This document shows positions 1-8,164 of a DNA stretch of 64,000 bases, one piece after another. A program made the translations under genes and the position numbers. The notes beneath the pieces were generated by a model. It was given only the letters and a program-made list of their open reading frames with translations. It did no database searches and was not told the origin of the DNA. Within the stretch, counting starts at the first letter, position 1, and each line of letters begins with the position of its first letter. The stretch is from Variovorax sp. SG517 (GTDB taxonomy: Bacteria > Pseudomonadota > Gammaproteobacteria > Burkholderiales > Burkholderiaceae_C). The stretch spans positions 1 to 64,000 of the forward strand of contig NZ_JABMJG010000002.1 of NCBI RefSeq assembly GCF_013376045.1, read 5' to 3'.

Positions 1-93
1 TGCGCAGTTCTTATGCGGTGCCAAGGACCACGCCACACCGCATCGCGCCTGTGATCGCAGGTCGTGCTCCACATAAAACGACGCTCGAGATAA

Positions 94-125
94 TGCGCCT
101 TATGCGGAGCTCCGCATAAGGCGCA
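94..125. repeat. Perfect 32-bp palindrome at the broken edge of the IS66 remnant
   Basis: Each 16-base arm is the exact reverse complement of the other, centred between 109 and 110 (core GCGGAGCTCCGC). IS66 transposase homology (AHARRKF) begins within its right edge and nothing recognisable lies upstream, so the palindrome marks the break point. The half-site motif CTTATGCGG also occurs once at 10-18. Its form would suit a recombinase site or the end of a second element, but that is inference. Confidence 0.75.
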
Positions 126-669
126 CGCCAGGCGTAAGTTCCATGAGCTGTGGGTCAACCACGGCAGCCCGATCGGCGAGCAGGCCTTGAAGTTCTTCGG
201 CGAGCTCTACGAGGTTGAACGGGTCGTGGCCGAGCTGGGACCAGAAGACCGCCGGCGCGTGCGCCAGGAACATTCACGGAAGGTGGCCGATGCGCTGCAC
301 CAATGGCTCACCGCGCAGCGGCAGAAGGTGCCTGAGGGCTCGGCGACCGCCAAGGCCATCGACTACAGTCTGAAGCGCTGGCTGGCGCTCACACGCTACA
401 TCGACGATGCGAATCTGCCGGCCGACAACAATCGGGTGGAGAACCAGATCCGGCCGATTGCGCTTGGAAGACAGAACTGGCTGTTCGCCGGCAGCTTGCG
501 CGCCGGCCAGCGAGCTGCGGCCGTCATGAGTCTGGTGCACTCGGCGCGTCTGAACGGCCACGAGCCGCACGCGTACCTGAAGGATGTTCTCGAGCGGCTT
601 CCTACGCACCCGGCCAGCCGCATTGCAGAGCTGCTGCCGCATCGTTGGTTGCCAACCACGGCTTCCTGA
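121..669 (+). pseudogene. IS66-family transposase, C-terminal fragment
   Basis: The open frame starts abruptly with AHARRKFHELW and continues through DNNRVENQIRPIALGRQNWLFAG and a helical C-terminus, which is the C-terminal part of IS66-family (TnpC-type, DDE) transposases. About 180 residues remain of a protein normally near 500, and the frame meets a stop at 91-93 upstream. The DNNxxENxIRP segment carries the last catalytic glutamate, while the upstream DDE aspartates are missing, so the protein cannot be active. An ATG exists at 187 but homology extends upstream of it. The fragment is followed at 696-707 by the expected IS66 terminal repeat. Confidence 0.85.
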
Positions 670-695
670 TCCACGCCGTTGTCAAGACGGGTTCA

Positions 696-707
696 CCGTG
701 CGCTTAC
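696..707. repeat. Right terminal inverted repeat of the IS66 element
   Basis: Read on the reverse strand this is GTAAGCGCACGG, beginning with the GTAAGCG typical of IS66-family ends. It lies about 27 bases after the transposase stop, where an IS66 right end should be. The left end is not in the window, so the 8-bp target duplication cannot be checked. Confidence 0.6.
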
Positions 708-1738
708 GTTCCAAGTGGGCCTCTGATGCAATCGACATTACGCTAGGCGACATGGTCAACGACCCGGTTGCGGAGAAGGATCGTGACGTCGATGTGACGG
801 TGACGATCGGGGAAAGCGGTAGCCCTACGCATGCGTTCATGGCCTACGAAGTGAAACACGAGAAGGCACCGCTCGATCTCGTCAAGATTGAGCAGCTCTG
901 CTTGAAGCTCAATGACATGCCGTCGCTAACTCATCGAGCAATCGTTTCGACGTCGGGGTTCTCGGCGCCTGCGAAAAAGAAGGCGGCCCATCACGGGATT
1001 GAGCTCTACGAATTCCGCGCGTGGACGCGGCCGCTCGAGGAGCAGTTCCCTGCGCTGGCGATGAAGGGCACCATAGAGCAGTGTTTTCCGACGCGGAATG
1101 CATTGCTTTGCTGGAAGTGGTTTCAATTTCAGCTGGAACTTGAAGATCCAGGGGTGGGATTCTCAATCAACCCTTCCGATCAGCTATTTGATGCCGAAGG
1201 AAGGCAGCACGGAAAGTATTCCGATTTCAGTGCTTATGCGAGCGCTCTGCTGTTGAGATCTACAGACATCCTCTACCGTAGTGAGGCTGCTCAATCCGTT
1301 CTTCTGCGATTTCCCATTCCGTTTTCGATGCCGGACGGGGCCATACCGTCCGGGCCCGAGTGGCCACATACCCATACTTTGGAGGTCGCAAAGGATGACG
1401 TGTTTGCAATGATCGGACAAAGGCGACTTCAGATTGTTCGATTCACCATTGGAGGATTCTTGTACTGGGAGCGGGACATGCGGAGACCTCAGCACCATGT
1501 CATTCAGCACGTCGATACAGGGGAGGTGTTTGCAGGCGCGCTTGTGTGCCAAGGTGGCATCGAAGGTCAGATGACAGCGCTCGTTTTTTCCCCCGACTCT
1601 CGCGAAATCGGTATCCAACTGGTCAGACTTGCGGAAAAGCATTTGAACTCGATCCGCAGACTTCAGATGCAGCTTCAATCAAGCTCCGAGCGCTTTCCTC
1701 CTGCTGCGGCTCATAGTTTCACCGCATCCTCAAGTTGA
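698..1738 (+). pseudogene. 5'-truncated restriction-endonuclease-like protein interrupted by IS66
   Basis: The frame is open across the IS66 end; the first possible start after the transposase is GTG at 698, inside the terminal repeat, so native coding sequence probably begins near 708. Early residues contain DRDVDVTVTI followed by FMAYEVKHEKAPLDL, the spacing of a PD-(D/E)XK nuclease core (D...ExK), and then a Rossmann-like strand RAIVSTSGF. That resembles Mrr-type or restriction-endonuclease-like proteins. The remaining 250 residues are not recognised. The start of the nuclease domain is missing, consistent with disruption by the insertion sequence. Whether a shortened protein is made from the GTG is unknown. 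Confidence 0.55.
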
Positions 1739-1859
1739 GGCCGGTCGCTCCCGTTGTTATGGGCGAAGTTATCCCGGCCCTTCGACGTGTTCCGTGACTA
1801 GGCGGACGGTCTAGCGGCCACGTTGCTTCTACAGAAATCGCAAATGCAGAGGAGCTAGT

Positions 1860-2816
1860 TTGAGCGAGGCACGCGCGCACCACTTTATCTCGCAGTGTTA
1901 CCTAAGAGGCTTTACTCTGAACGGCTCAAAGAAGTCAAAGCTTTGCGTTGTGTCATTGGCGGAGGTCAAGTCCTTTGAGAGCAAGCCTGATGGAGTGGCT
2001 CATCGCCGCGATTTCAATCGCGTTGAAGGGCTTTCTGCGGGTGCAGTTGAGTCCGCATTGTCCGGATTTGAAGGAGTAGTTGACTCGGCCTTGAAGCAGA
2101 TCCGGCAAGACCGTTCCCTTGCCAATACTGAAGCTTGGAATCACGTACTCAATCTGGTGGCGCTATTTGCAGTTCGGCATCCCCTGCAGCGGGAGCAGAC
2201 TAGCCTGTACTTGGAGAGGATGATGAAGATGATCCTCGATCTGATTACCGCTACGCCGGATCGCTGGAATGCTCACCTCCAGCGTGCGCGTGCCTCAGGT
2301 GCGGTCGAAGCTGGTGCTGAGATAACCTACGAACAGGCGCGCGACTTCGTGAAGCGTGACGAATTCACAATCGATGTACCGACGGCGCGCCACATCGGAC
2401 TTGAATTCTCAGTCCACGACGCGGTGCTGCAAACGCTGGCAAACCGAAGATGGCGATTGCTACTAGCTGGCCCAGATGCGGGGAGCTTTGTTACTAGTGA
2501 TCGCCCAGTTCTTCTGGGGCACTCAGATGGATCGGAACCCAGCCTCCGCCGACCCTTGGGGCATGGCTTATCTGGCACCTCCGTGTTTTTCCCAATCAAC
2601 CGAGAAATGATGGCAGTTGGGACCTTTGAAGGTGAGGGCGGCACACAAGAACTGACTCCCCGAGGAGTGGCCCTATACAACGGGCTTACTCTCTGGAATG
2701 CGCACAGAGAAGTCTATGGCCCCGATTGGCGTAGCCTGTTTTCGCTCAATGGGGGAAAAATCGCAACACTCAAAGAGTTACCTGATCTCGTGAGGGCTTT
2801 GAAGAAAGCCCGCTAA
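1860..2816 (+). CDS. DUF4238 family protein
   Basis: The N-terminus (ARAHHFISQCYLRGFT) is the signature of DUF4238, a family of about 300 residues; this one has 318. The start codon is TTG at 1860, chosen because AGAGGAG lies a few bases upstream and the HHFISQ motif follows at once. Later segments (VTSDRPVLL, FFPINREMMAVG) also fit the family. Its biochemical function is not known; members often sit in mobile or defence-rich regions. It ends only 3 bp from convergent phage gene D, in the place where P2-like phages usually carry ogr, so it is probably a passenger gene of this prophage or of the adjacent accessory segment. Confidence 0.75.
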   Translation: MSEARAHHFISQCYLRGFTLNGSKKSKLCVVSLAEVKSFESKPDGVAHRRDFNRVEGLSAGAVESALSGFEGVVDSALKQIRQDRSLANTEAWNHVLNLVALFAVRHPLQREQTSLYLERMMKMILDLITATPDRWNAHLQRARASGAVEAGAEITYEQARDFVKRDEFTIDVPTARHIGLEFSVHDAVLQTLANRRWRLLLAGPDAGSFVTSDRPVLLGHSDGSEPSLRRPLGHGLSGTSVFFPINREMMAVGTFEGEGGTQELTPRGVALYNGLTLWNAHREVYGPDWRSLFSLNGGKIATLKELPDLVRALKKAR

Positions 2817-2819
2817 CTG

Positions 2820-3872
2820 CTATTCCGGATCTTCGACGCTGCTTGGTTCGTTATGTCCCGTTCCAACCGTTTCAAGCTCCACATGCGTCGTGAAGCCATC
2901 GTGCCCTGTCATCGTGTGCCGCACCTTGATCGTCAGCCATTCGGTGTCATCGATCTCTGGCTTCCAGCCTGAGACCTTCACGGGCGTTTGCGGGGTCAAC
3001 ATGGGCTGACCGAGTGCCAGCGTCAGGTCGAAGGTCGCGAGGCCTCGTTGAATGCGTCGCCACTCTGCTTGCGCGGCGGCGCGCGAGTCAGCCTCGTTTG
3101 CGAACGTGTCCTTCAACCGCTTCGCGTTGCCGCTCTTGCCTACAAGCACACCGCGCCGCTTCGCCCGCTTCGGGTCGTGCCAGTACGCACGCACGCCGCT
3201 GTAGGCGTCCCGGTCGCTCGTGTGATAACGGTGGATGTCGCCATCGGCTCTCGTGATTTCGATGACCGGGATGCTCTCGCCCGTTGACGTGGTTGTGCCA
3301 ACGATGGGCAGGAAAAGCAGTCGCCCCCGTTTGATGGTCGCCACGGCGTCGTGCAGCTTTGCCAGGCGGGTGATGAAGTTCAGGTCGCTCTCGTTGGTCT
3401 GGTCGATGTGCTCGATCTGCCGCGCGCCCAGGGCAGGATCGATACGTGCTACCAGCTGGTGCCTCGCGGCCGTCTGCCGCACGATCTCGCCCACGGTAGC
3501 CCCGTGGTAGCTGCGCTCCACGCGCGTGCGCAATGACTGATGCATGTCGGCGCTGCGGGCCCGGATGCAGATCTGGTCGGGGGCGCCGCTGTGCTCGGCC
3601 TCGCCGACGATGAACGTGCCCTTGTCGATCAGGTCGGTACCAGCCCAGCCGATAGCGAGCTGCAGCTCGCGGCCTTTGGGCGGGATCTCCAGCGCCCCGT
3701 CATGATCGTCGAGCACGAGATCGAGCTGGTCGGCCTCGTTGCCCCGGCACTCGTTGAGCGTCACGCTGATCAGGCGCGCGTCCACCATTGGGGTGATGTC
3801 GCGGTCCCCGATCTTGAGGCGATAGGTGGGCGCTGGGTGGGCTGGGTGCTGGTCTTGCGGATCCATCCTCAC
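2820..3872 (-). CDS. D: P2 gpD-like tail protein (late control D)
   Basis: This 350-residue protein matches the phage late-control D family: YRLKIGDRDITPMVDARLISVTLNE at the start, the QLDLVLDDHDGALEIPPKGREL segment, and a C-terminal VRHTMTGHDGFTTHVELE motif. GpD forms the tail hub at the base of the tube in contractile-tail phages. The start is GTG at 3872, whose GTGA overlaps the stop of upstream gene U, indicating translational coupling. It is the last gene of the tail operon; no ogr gene follows, because a convergent DUF4238 gene ends 3 bp away. Confidence 0.93.
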   Translation of the reverse strand: MRMDPQDQHPAHPAPTYRLKIGDRDITPMVDARLISVTLNECRGNEADQLDLVLDDHDGALEIPPKGRELQLAIGWAGTDLIDKGTFIVGEAEHSGAPDQICIRARSADMHQSLRTRVERSYHGATVGEIVRQTAARHQLVARIDPALGARQIEHIDQTNESDLNFITRLAKLHDAVATIKRGRLLFLPIVGTTTSTGESIPVIEITRADGDIHRYHTSDRDAYSGVRAYWHDPKRAKRRGVLVGKSGNAKRLKDTFANEADSRAAAQAEWRRIQRGLATFDLTLALGQPMLTPQTPVKVSGWKPEIDDTEWLTIKVRHTMTGHDGFTTHVELETVGTGHNEPSSVEDPE

Positions 3873-4306
3873 GCCTCCACGTCGTCGCCGGTGCCGTCGT
3901 CATCGCCGATGGAATCGGTCTGCCCGTCGTCGACGCGCTCGAGCTGCAGCTGGAATTCGATGCGCCTGGCCGCGCCATTGGGCAGAAACACGGTCTTCGT
4001 CTCGGTGAGGCTCTCGATCACGTACAGGCCGTACACGATGCCGGTGCCGTCGACAAGCGGCCACGAGGCGCCCAGGTTGCCCATCTCGCGCAGCTCGTCG
4101 AGGGCGACGGTGCCGCCCGTCAGCTCGGGCATCAGCACGCCTGACAGCTGGAAGGTGTCGTCGCCCACGCCGAGGAACTGCCGCGCCGCGCGCGCGCCGA
4201 TGCGGCTGTTGCTCGCGTGGCGCCACTTCATCTGCCGCTGCAGCTCCTGAAAGGCCAGCGTGTCGAGGCAGAAAACGAACTGGCCGAGGGCCATCATCAT
4301 GTCCAT
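3869..4306 (-). CDS. U: P2 gpU-like tail terminator protein
   Basis: The 145-residue protein has the gpU features MALGQFVFCLDTLAFQELQRQ and a central segment (PELTGGTVALDELREMG) followed by GIVYGLYVIESLTETKT. P2 GpU caps and terminates the tail tube. Its size is slightly below the usual 155-160. It lies between T and D as in P2, 11 bp after T, and overlaps D by 4 bp. The acidic tail (DDGTGDDVEA) is of no known meaning. Confidence 0.9.
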   Translation of the reverse strand: MDMMMALGQFVFCLDTLAFQELQRQMKWRHASNSRIGARAARQFLGVGDDTFQLSGVLMPELTGGTVALDELREMGNLGASWPLVDGTGIVYGLYVIESLTETKTVFLPNGAARRIEFQLQLERVDDGQTDSIGDDDGTGDDVEA

Positions 4307-4317
4307 GGGGGCTCCGG

Positions 4318-6999
4318 TCAGTCGATATCCGACAGCGAGGACTGGCCGGCGGCGCGTTTGGCGCGCTCGCGGCGATCCAGCTCGGCCGAGACGGCGCGGG
4401 CAACGGCTTGCGGGTCCATGCCCGGCGCCGCGTGGATGTGGATCTCGTATTTGGTGGGCGCCATCGGCGCGAGCCGGCCAGCGCTGGCGCTGATGGGCGC
4501 GCGGTTGTCGATCAGCGGCATGCTGTCGGCGCCGGCAGTCACCGGCAGCACCGAGGCTGCAGCAGTCGCGACGCCGAGCGCGGCCTGGCGCACGGACCCC
4601 GCGCGGCTAGCGATGCCGAGCGCCGCGCCATTGCTGATCTCGCCACCGGCCAGCATGAAGACCCGGCTCGGGCTGCGGATGCCGAGCTTTTCCTTGAACC
4701 ACGCAAGGGCCGAATCCGCCGCGCCGGAAATCGCGGACTGAACTTGCCCCAGCGCGCCTGTGATGCCGTTGGCCAGGCCCGACATGATCTGCGCACCGAA
4801 CTCGGTGAACTTCGCCGGCAGCTCGAAGCCGAACCAGCGCATCGACTCGGCGAAGGCCTGGTAGAAGAGGCCTGCCGACGACCAGTTCAGGATCGCCGCG
4901 CCCACGGTGGCGAGGGCTGCAGGCACCGAGCCTCCCAGGTACTGCCAGAACTGGTCGAAGGCGGCCTTCGCCCGGTTCCACAGGTCGACGAAGAAGGTGC
5001 TGATGGGGCCCCAGTACCGGTAGATCAGGTAGGCGGCTACAGCGATGGCGGTGATGATCAAGCCGATGGGGTTCAGCAGCAGCGCGCGGCCGAGCCACAG
5101 CAGCGCGGTGCCGGCCAGGCGGAAGCCCGTGGCGAGCAGCCCGAGCACCCGCGCGAGGACGCCTCCCTGTATGCCCATGGCCGCGAATGCAAAGCGCATC
5201 GCCACGAAGCCGAGGATCGCGGGCCCGACCACCAGCAGGATGCCGCCGAGCGCGACCAGTGCCACTGCGAGCACGCCGATGCCCGTAGCCAGGATCTGGG
5301 CGAGCCGTGGGTTGGCCGCCATCCAGTTCGTGAGGCCCTTCATCGCGGCCGTCGCGAGCCGCAGCGCGGCGAGGTAGGCCGGCATGATGCTGTCGCCGAA
5401 CTGCTTGTAAAGGTCGTTGCGCCGCGCGGCCAGCTCCAGCTCGGCACCCGAACTGGTCTGCAGCGCGCGGTCGTAGAGCGTGCCGATGCCATCGGCGCCG
5501 GCGTTGAGCTTCGCGTTCTTGTGGATCTGGTCGCGCTGCAGGTACATCTGCGCGAACAGGTTGGAGGCTGTGCGGTTGCTGAAGATGCCGCCCATGGCGT
5601 CGAGCACGTCCTGCTTTTCCGTGATGCCCTTGGCCTTGAGCGCCGGCAGCAGGATTTCCTCCATCCAGCGGAACTGGTTCTCCCGAAAGATCTCGCTGCC
5701 CTTGAGCGCGCCGACGCCCAACTGCGAGATCTGGCCGACCTTGTCGTGCTTGACCTTCGAGGGGTCGGCGATCAGCCCGAGGTCGCCGAGCATCATGGCC
5801 GAGCGCTTCGTGGTCTTGCCCTGGTAGATGTTGGAATAGGCCGACATCATGGCCGTGCCCACGCGGTGGCCGCCCATTTCCTGCACCAGCGGCTCCATCT
5901 GGTAGTAGAGGGCCTCATCGGTCAGGCCCTTGGCCGCGACGCCGCCGGTCTTGATGACGTTGAGCCACTCTTCGCCCTGGACGCGCCCGCCCGTGGCGGC
6001 GATCACGCGCTGGATCTTGTCGGCCTGATCCTTGAACACCTTCTCGTTCGCCAGGCCGCCGCGCAGCTCGATGACCTTGAGCATGTCCATGAACTTCTTC
6101 TCGTTCTCGTGGCCTTGCTCCTCGCCGTAGATCGCCTCGTTGGCGAACTTCATCTTCGCCAGCGTGGGCGCGACCATCTCGGCGTGGTGCAGATCGGCGA
6201 AGACGCTGAGCCCGTCACGCACGAGGGACAGGTTGTCCCGGGTGCTGGTGCCGTAGGTCTCCATGGCCTTCGCGTACTTGATCGCGTCGCCCGTGATCTT
6301 GTCGCCCAGTCCGAGCGCGGCGATGCGCTGCTGCGCGGTGGCGAACTTCGAGCTTTCAGCGATGGGCGCACGCATGGCGTGCAGCACGGCAAACCCGGAG
6401 CCGGCAGCGACCGCGCCGGCCACCGCTGTGTTGTGCCCGAGGTGCCGGCCATTCTGGTATTCGGCCTTGGCCGCGTGCATGGCGCGCTGGCGCTCGCCGA
6501 GCTGCTTGAGCTTCGTGGTCTGCTCGTCGATCACGCGGTTGGCGGCCGAGATCTCGGTGCGCAGCCGGCGCTCGTGGGTGCTCATGGCGGCGGCGCTGAT
6601 GCCGGCGGCCGTGAGCTTGTCGCGCAGGGCCTGTACGCGGGTAGCCTGCCGCTGGTGCTGCTCGCTCAGCGCCGCCGCCTCGCGCTTTGCGGCGGCGAAG
6701 TCGCGGATCATGGACTTCGAGGGCGGGCCCATGGCGCCCAACCCCTGCGCCAGCTGCTTGACGCGCGCCTGCGCGGCCGTCAGCTTCGCCGTGGTGTCCT
6801 GCAGGCCGGTGCGGATCTCGCGGAACTCGCCCACGCTCTTCTGCTGGGCGTTGAGCTCCTTGAGCCTGTCGCGTGCGTCGCGCAGCGCCTTGGCGGTCTT
6901 GCTGCTGCTCTCGGTGACCTTCCTGAATGGCGCGGAGGCCTTGTCCAGCGCCTGCAGGATCACCATCAGGCGCAGATCGCCGCTACCAGACATGCGCAC
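4318..6999 (-). CDS. T: Tail tape-measure protein (P2 gpT-like)
   Basis: At 893 residues this is the longest phage gene, as expected for a tape measure. Residues 1-190 are rich in charged coiled coil. Residues 200-480 carry the conserved TP901-type core (SKFATAQQRIAALGLGD, GTAMMSAYSNIYQGKTTKRS). Residues 565-680 hold several hydrophobic segments (LAVALVALGGILLVVGPAIL, LIITAIAVAAYLIYRYWG) that could act in DNA passage through the membrane. The C-terminal part has the LGIRSPSRVFMLAGGEI motif typical of tape-measure ends. It starts at ATG 6999 and follows the E/E' chaperone genes, the normal position. Confidence 0.93.
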   Translation of the reverse strand: MRMSGSGDLRLMVILQALDKASAPFRKVTESSSKTAKALRDARDRLKELNAQQKSVGEFREIRTGLQDTTAKLTAAQARVKQLAQGLGAMGPPSKSMIRDFAAAKREAAALSEQHQRQATRVQALRDKLTAAGISAAAMSTHERRLRTEISAANRVIDEQTTKLKQLGERQRAMHAAKAEYQNGRHLGHNTAVAGAVAAGSGFAVLHAMRAPIAESSKFATAQQRIAALGLGDKITGDAIKYAKAMETYGTSTRDNLSLVRDGLSVFADLHHAEMVAPTLAKMKFANEAIYGEEQGHENEKKFMDMLKVIELRGGLANEKVFKDQADKIQRVIAATGGRVQGEEWLNVIKTGGVAAKGLTDEALYYQMEPLVQEMGGHRVGTAMMSAYSNIYQGKTTKRSAMMLGDLGLIADPSKVKHDKVGQISQLGVGALKGSEIFRENQFRWMEEILLPALKAKGITEKQDVLDAMGGIFSNRTASNLFAQMYLQRDQIHKNAKLNAGADGIGTLYDRALQTSSGAELELAARRNDLYKQFGDSIMPAYLAALRLATAAMKGLTNWMAANPRLAQILATGIGVLAVALVALGGILLVVGPAILGFVAMRFAFAAMGIQGGVLARVLGLLATGFRLAGTALLWLGRALLLNPIGLIITAIAVAAYLIYRYWGPISTFFVDLWNRAKAAFDQFWQYLGGSVPAALATVGAAILNWSSAGLFYQAFAESMRWFGFELPAKFTEFGAQIMSGLANGITGALGQVQSAISGAADSALAWFKEKLGIRSPSRVFMLAGGEISNGAALGIASRAGSVRQAALGVATAAASVLPVTAGADSMPLIDNRAPISASAGRLAPMAPTKYEIHIHAAPGMDPQAVARAVSAELDRRERAKRAAGQSSLSDID

Positions 7000-7061
7000 C
7001 CCCTTGCGAGGCCGCCACGAGGCGCTGTTGAGGCTGGAAGGGGGAAGGGTGGCGCATGGGT

Positions 7062-7178
7062 CTACTTGGGCGGTTCGTGGCGTTCACGGGCGCGCTCGCG
7101 CCACTGCATCAGGTCGGGCACCGACATGTCATCCATCTGGGCAGGGCCCCAGTGGAAGACGAAGGCGAGGTCCGCCAT
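7062..7178 (-). CDS. E': P2 GpE family tail chaperone extension (E')
   Basis: This 38-residue frame reads MADLAFVFHWGPAQMDDMSV then PDLMQWRERARERHEPPK, a close match in pattern to the short P2 GpE family (FHW...MSxxELxxWRxRA). In P2 the equivalent region is made as an extension of protein E by a -1 frameshift. Here the frame is open, without a stop, from the slip site at 7229-7235 into this ATG, so it can be produced as an E-E' fusion of about 162 residues. Independent initiation at ATG 7178 is also possible but no clear ribosome site is seen. Confidence 0.88.
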   Translation of the reverse strand: MADLAFVFHWGPAQMDDMSVPDLMQWRERARERHEPPK

Positions 7179-7186
7179 CGCGTCTT

Positions 7187-7549
7187 CTACGTGCTCTGGG
7201 ACGCGGGAATCCGGTCCGCACTCGGCAGCAAAAAATTCACCATCTCCGCGCCGAGCTGCGCCAGGTCGGATGGCTCCAGCGCCTCGATCTCGGGCTTCGT
7301 GAGCGTGGGGACCGTGACGCGGGGCAGCACCATGGTCAGGGCGATCACGTCCATCTGCATGAGCGCCGAGAGCGAGGTGCCGCGCAGCTCGCCGGAGCGC
7401 GGCTTGCGGACGACTACCTTGGTGATAGTTTGGCTGCCGCGCTGCACGGGCGTGTCGAGCGTGACTTCGCCGGCAGCATTATTAGGGGCGCTGCTGGGCT
7501 TCGGGGTGACGTCGATCACGCCGGGGTCGTTGTTATCGTTGAGGTTCAT
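7187..7549 (-). CDS. E: Tail assembly chaperone (P2 gpE, frameshift product 1)
   Basis: The 120-residue protein has an acidic N-terminus followed by a compact domain (QTITKVVVRKPRSGELRG, LMQMDVIALTMVLPRVT) typical of phage tail assembly chaperones of the Phage_TAC group. It coats the tape-measure protein during tail assembly. Codons 105-107 are AAT TTT TTG, giving the slippery heptamer T TTT TTG. A -1 slip there yields the longer E-E' form, and the ratio of the two products sets tail assembly in related phages. It lies between FII and T as in P2. Confidence 0.9.
   Translation of the reverse strand: MNLNDNNDPGVIDVTPKPSSAPNNAAGEVTLDTPVQRGSQTITKVVVRKPRSGELRGTSLSALMQMDVIALTMVLPRVTVPTLTKPEIEALEPSDLAQLGAEMVNFLLPSADRIPASQST
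7229..7235 (-). other. Programmed -1 ribosomal frameshift site in gene E
   Basis: On the reverse strand the heptamer is T TTT TTG in the reading frame of E, the same X XXY YYZ slip sequence known from P2 gene E. After a -1 slip the new frame is open for 18 codons (beginning Phe-Ala-Ala-Glu-Cys) and then enters E' at its ATG (7178) in frame. No downstream pseudoknot was modelled. Confidence 0.85.
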
Positions 7550-7614
7550 GGTGCAGGAAGAGGAAGTAAAAAGGGGAGGGAGGCGCCGGCAGCTGTGGGC
7601 GCGGCTGGGTCAGG

Positions 7615-8127
7615 TCAGAACAGGCCGAGCGCTCGGCGGATCTGCGCCATGCGATCAACGCCGCCGACCACCTCGATGAAGTTGACGAAGTCGATCTCCA
7701 CGATCACCTCGCCGTCGATGGTGAGCTTGTAGTAGCTCAGCGAAGACTTCACCTTGATCTCGGTCTTCTCGCCGGCCTTGGCGTTGCCGAAGTCGATTTC
7801 CTTGTGACGCCCACGCATCACCACCTCGCAGGACTGCACGTCGGCGGTGTCGTCGGCCTGGATCGCGCCGGCAAGCCGCAGCAGCACGGCGTCGTGGGTA
7901 GGTGCGCCCCACTGGGTGAGCAGGCTCCTCATGTAGCCGGCGGCAGTCCATTCGAACTCCAGGGCCTCCATGCCGAGATCGATGCTGACCGGGCCGTTCA
8001 TGCCGCCGGCGCGGTATTCCTCCATCTTGCGGCTGAGCTTGGGCGGAGTGGCCTCGGGCACTTCGCCGAGGTAGGCGTTGCCGTCGTTGAACAGGATGAA
8101 GTTCTTGAGTACGCGGGGGAGGGACAT
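7615..8127 (-). CDS. FII: Major tail tube protein (P2 gpFII)
   Basis: The 170-residue protein begins MSLPRVLKNFILFNDGNAYL and contains PPKLSRKMEEYRAGGMNGPV and the C-terminal IVEIDFVNFIEVVGGVDRMA, all typical of the FII tail-tube family (about 170 residues). It polymerises into the inner tube of the contractile tail. It follows FI by 37 bp, the standard sheath-tube pairing. Confidence 0.95.
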   Translation of the reverse strand: MSLPRVLKNFILFNDGNAYLGEVPEATPPKLSRKMEEYRAGGMNGPVSIDLGMEALEFEWTAAGYMRSLLTQWGAPTHDAVLLRLAGAIQADDTADVQSCEVVMRGRHKEIDFGNAKAGEKTEIKVKSSLSYYKLTIDGEVIVEIDFVNFIEVVGGVDRMAQIRRALGLF

Positions 8128-8164
8128 GATGTTTTCCTCTGTGGATCAATGCGCGGTGATGCGG

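Noticed and set aside
1739..1859. Possible prophage attachment site left of the DUF4238 gene
   Set aside because: No repeat of the tRNA-Pro 3' end or of another recognisable core was seen here.
4408..7302. A forward-strand open frame of over 960 codons opposite the tape-measure gene
   Set aside because: It has no recognisable motifs and low-complexity, Arg/Ala/Gly-rich composition; it is an antisense effect of high GC. The reverse-strand tape-measure protein has clear family motifs.
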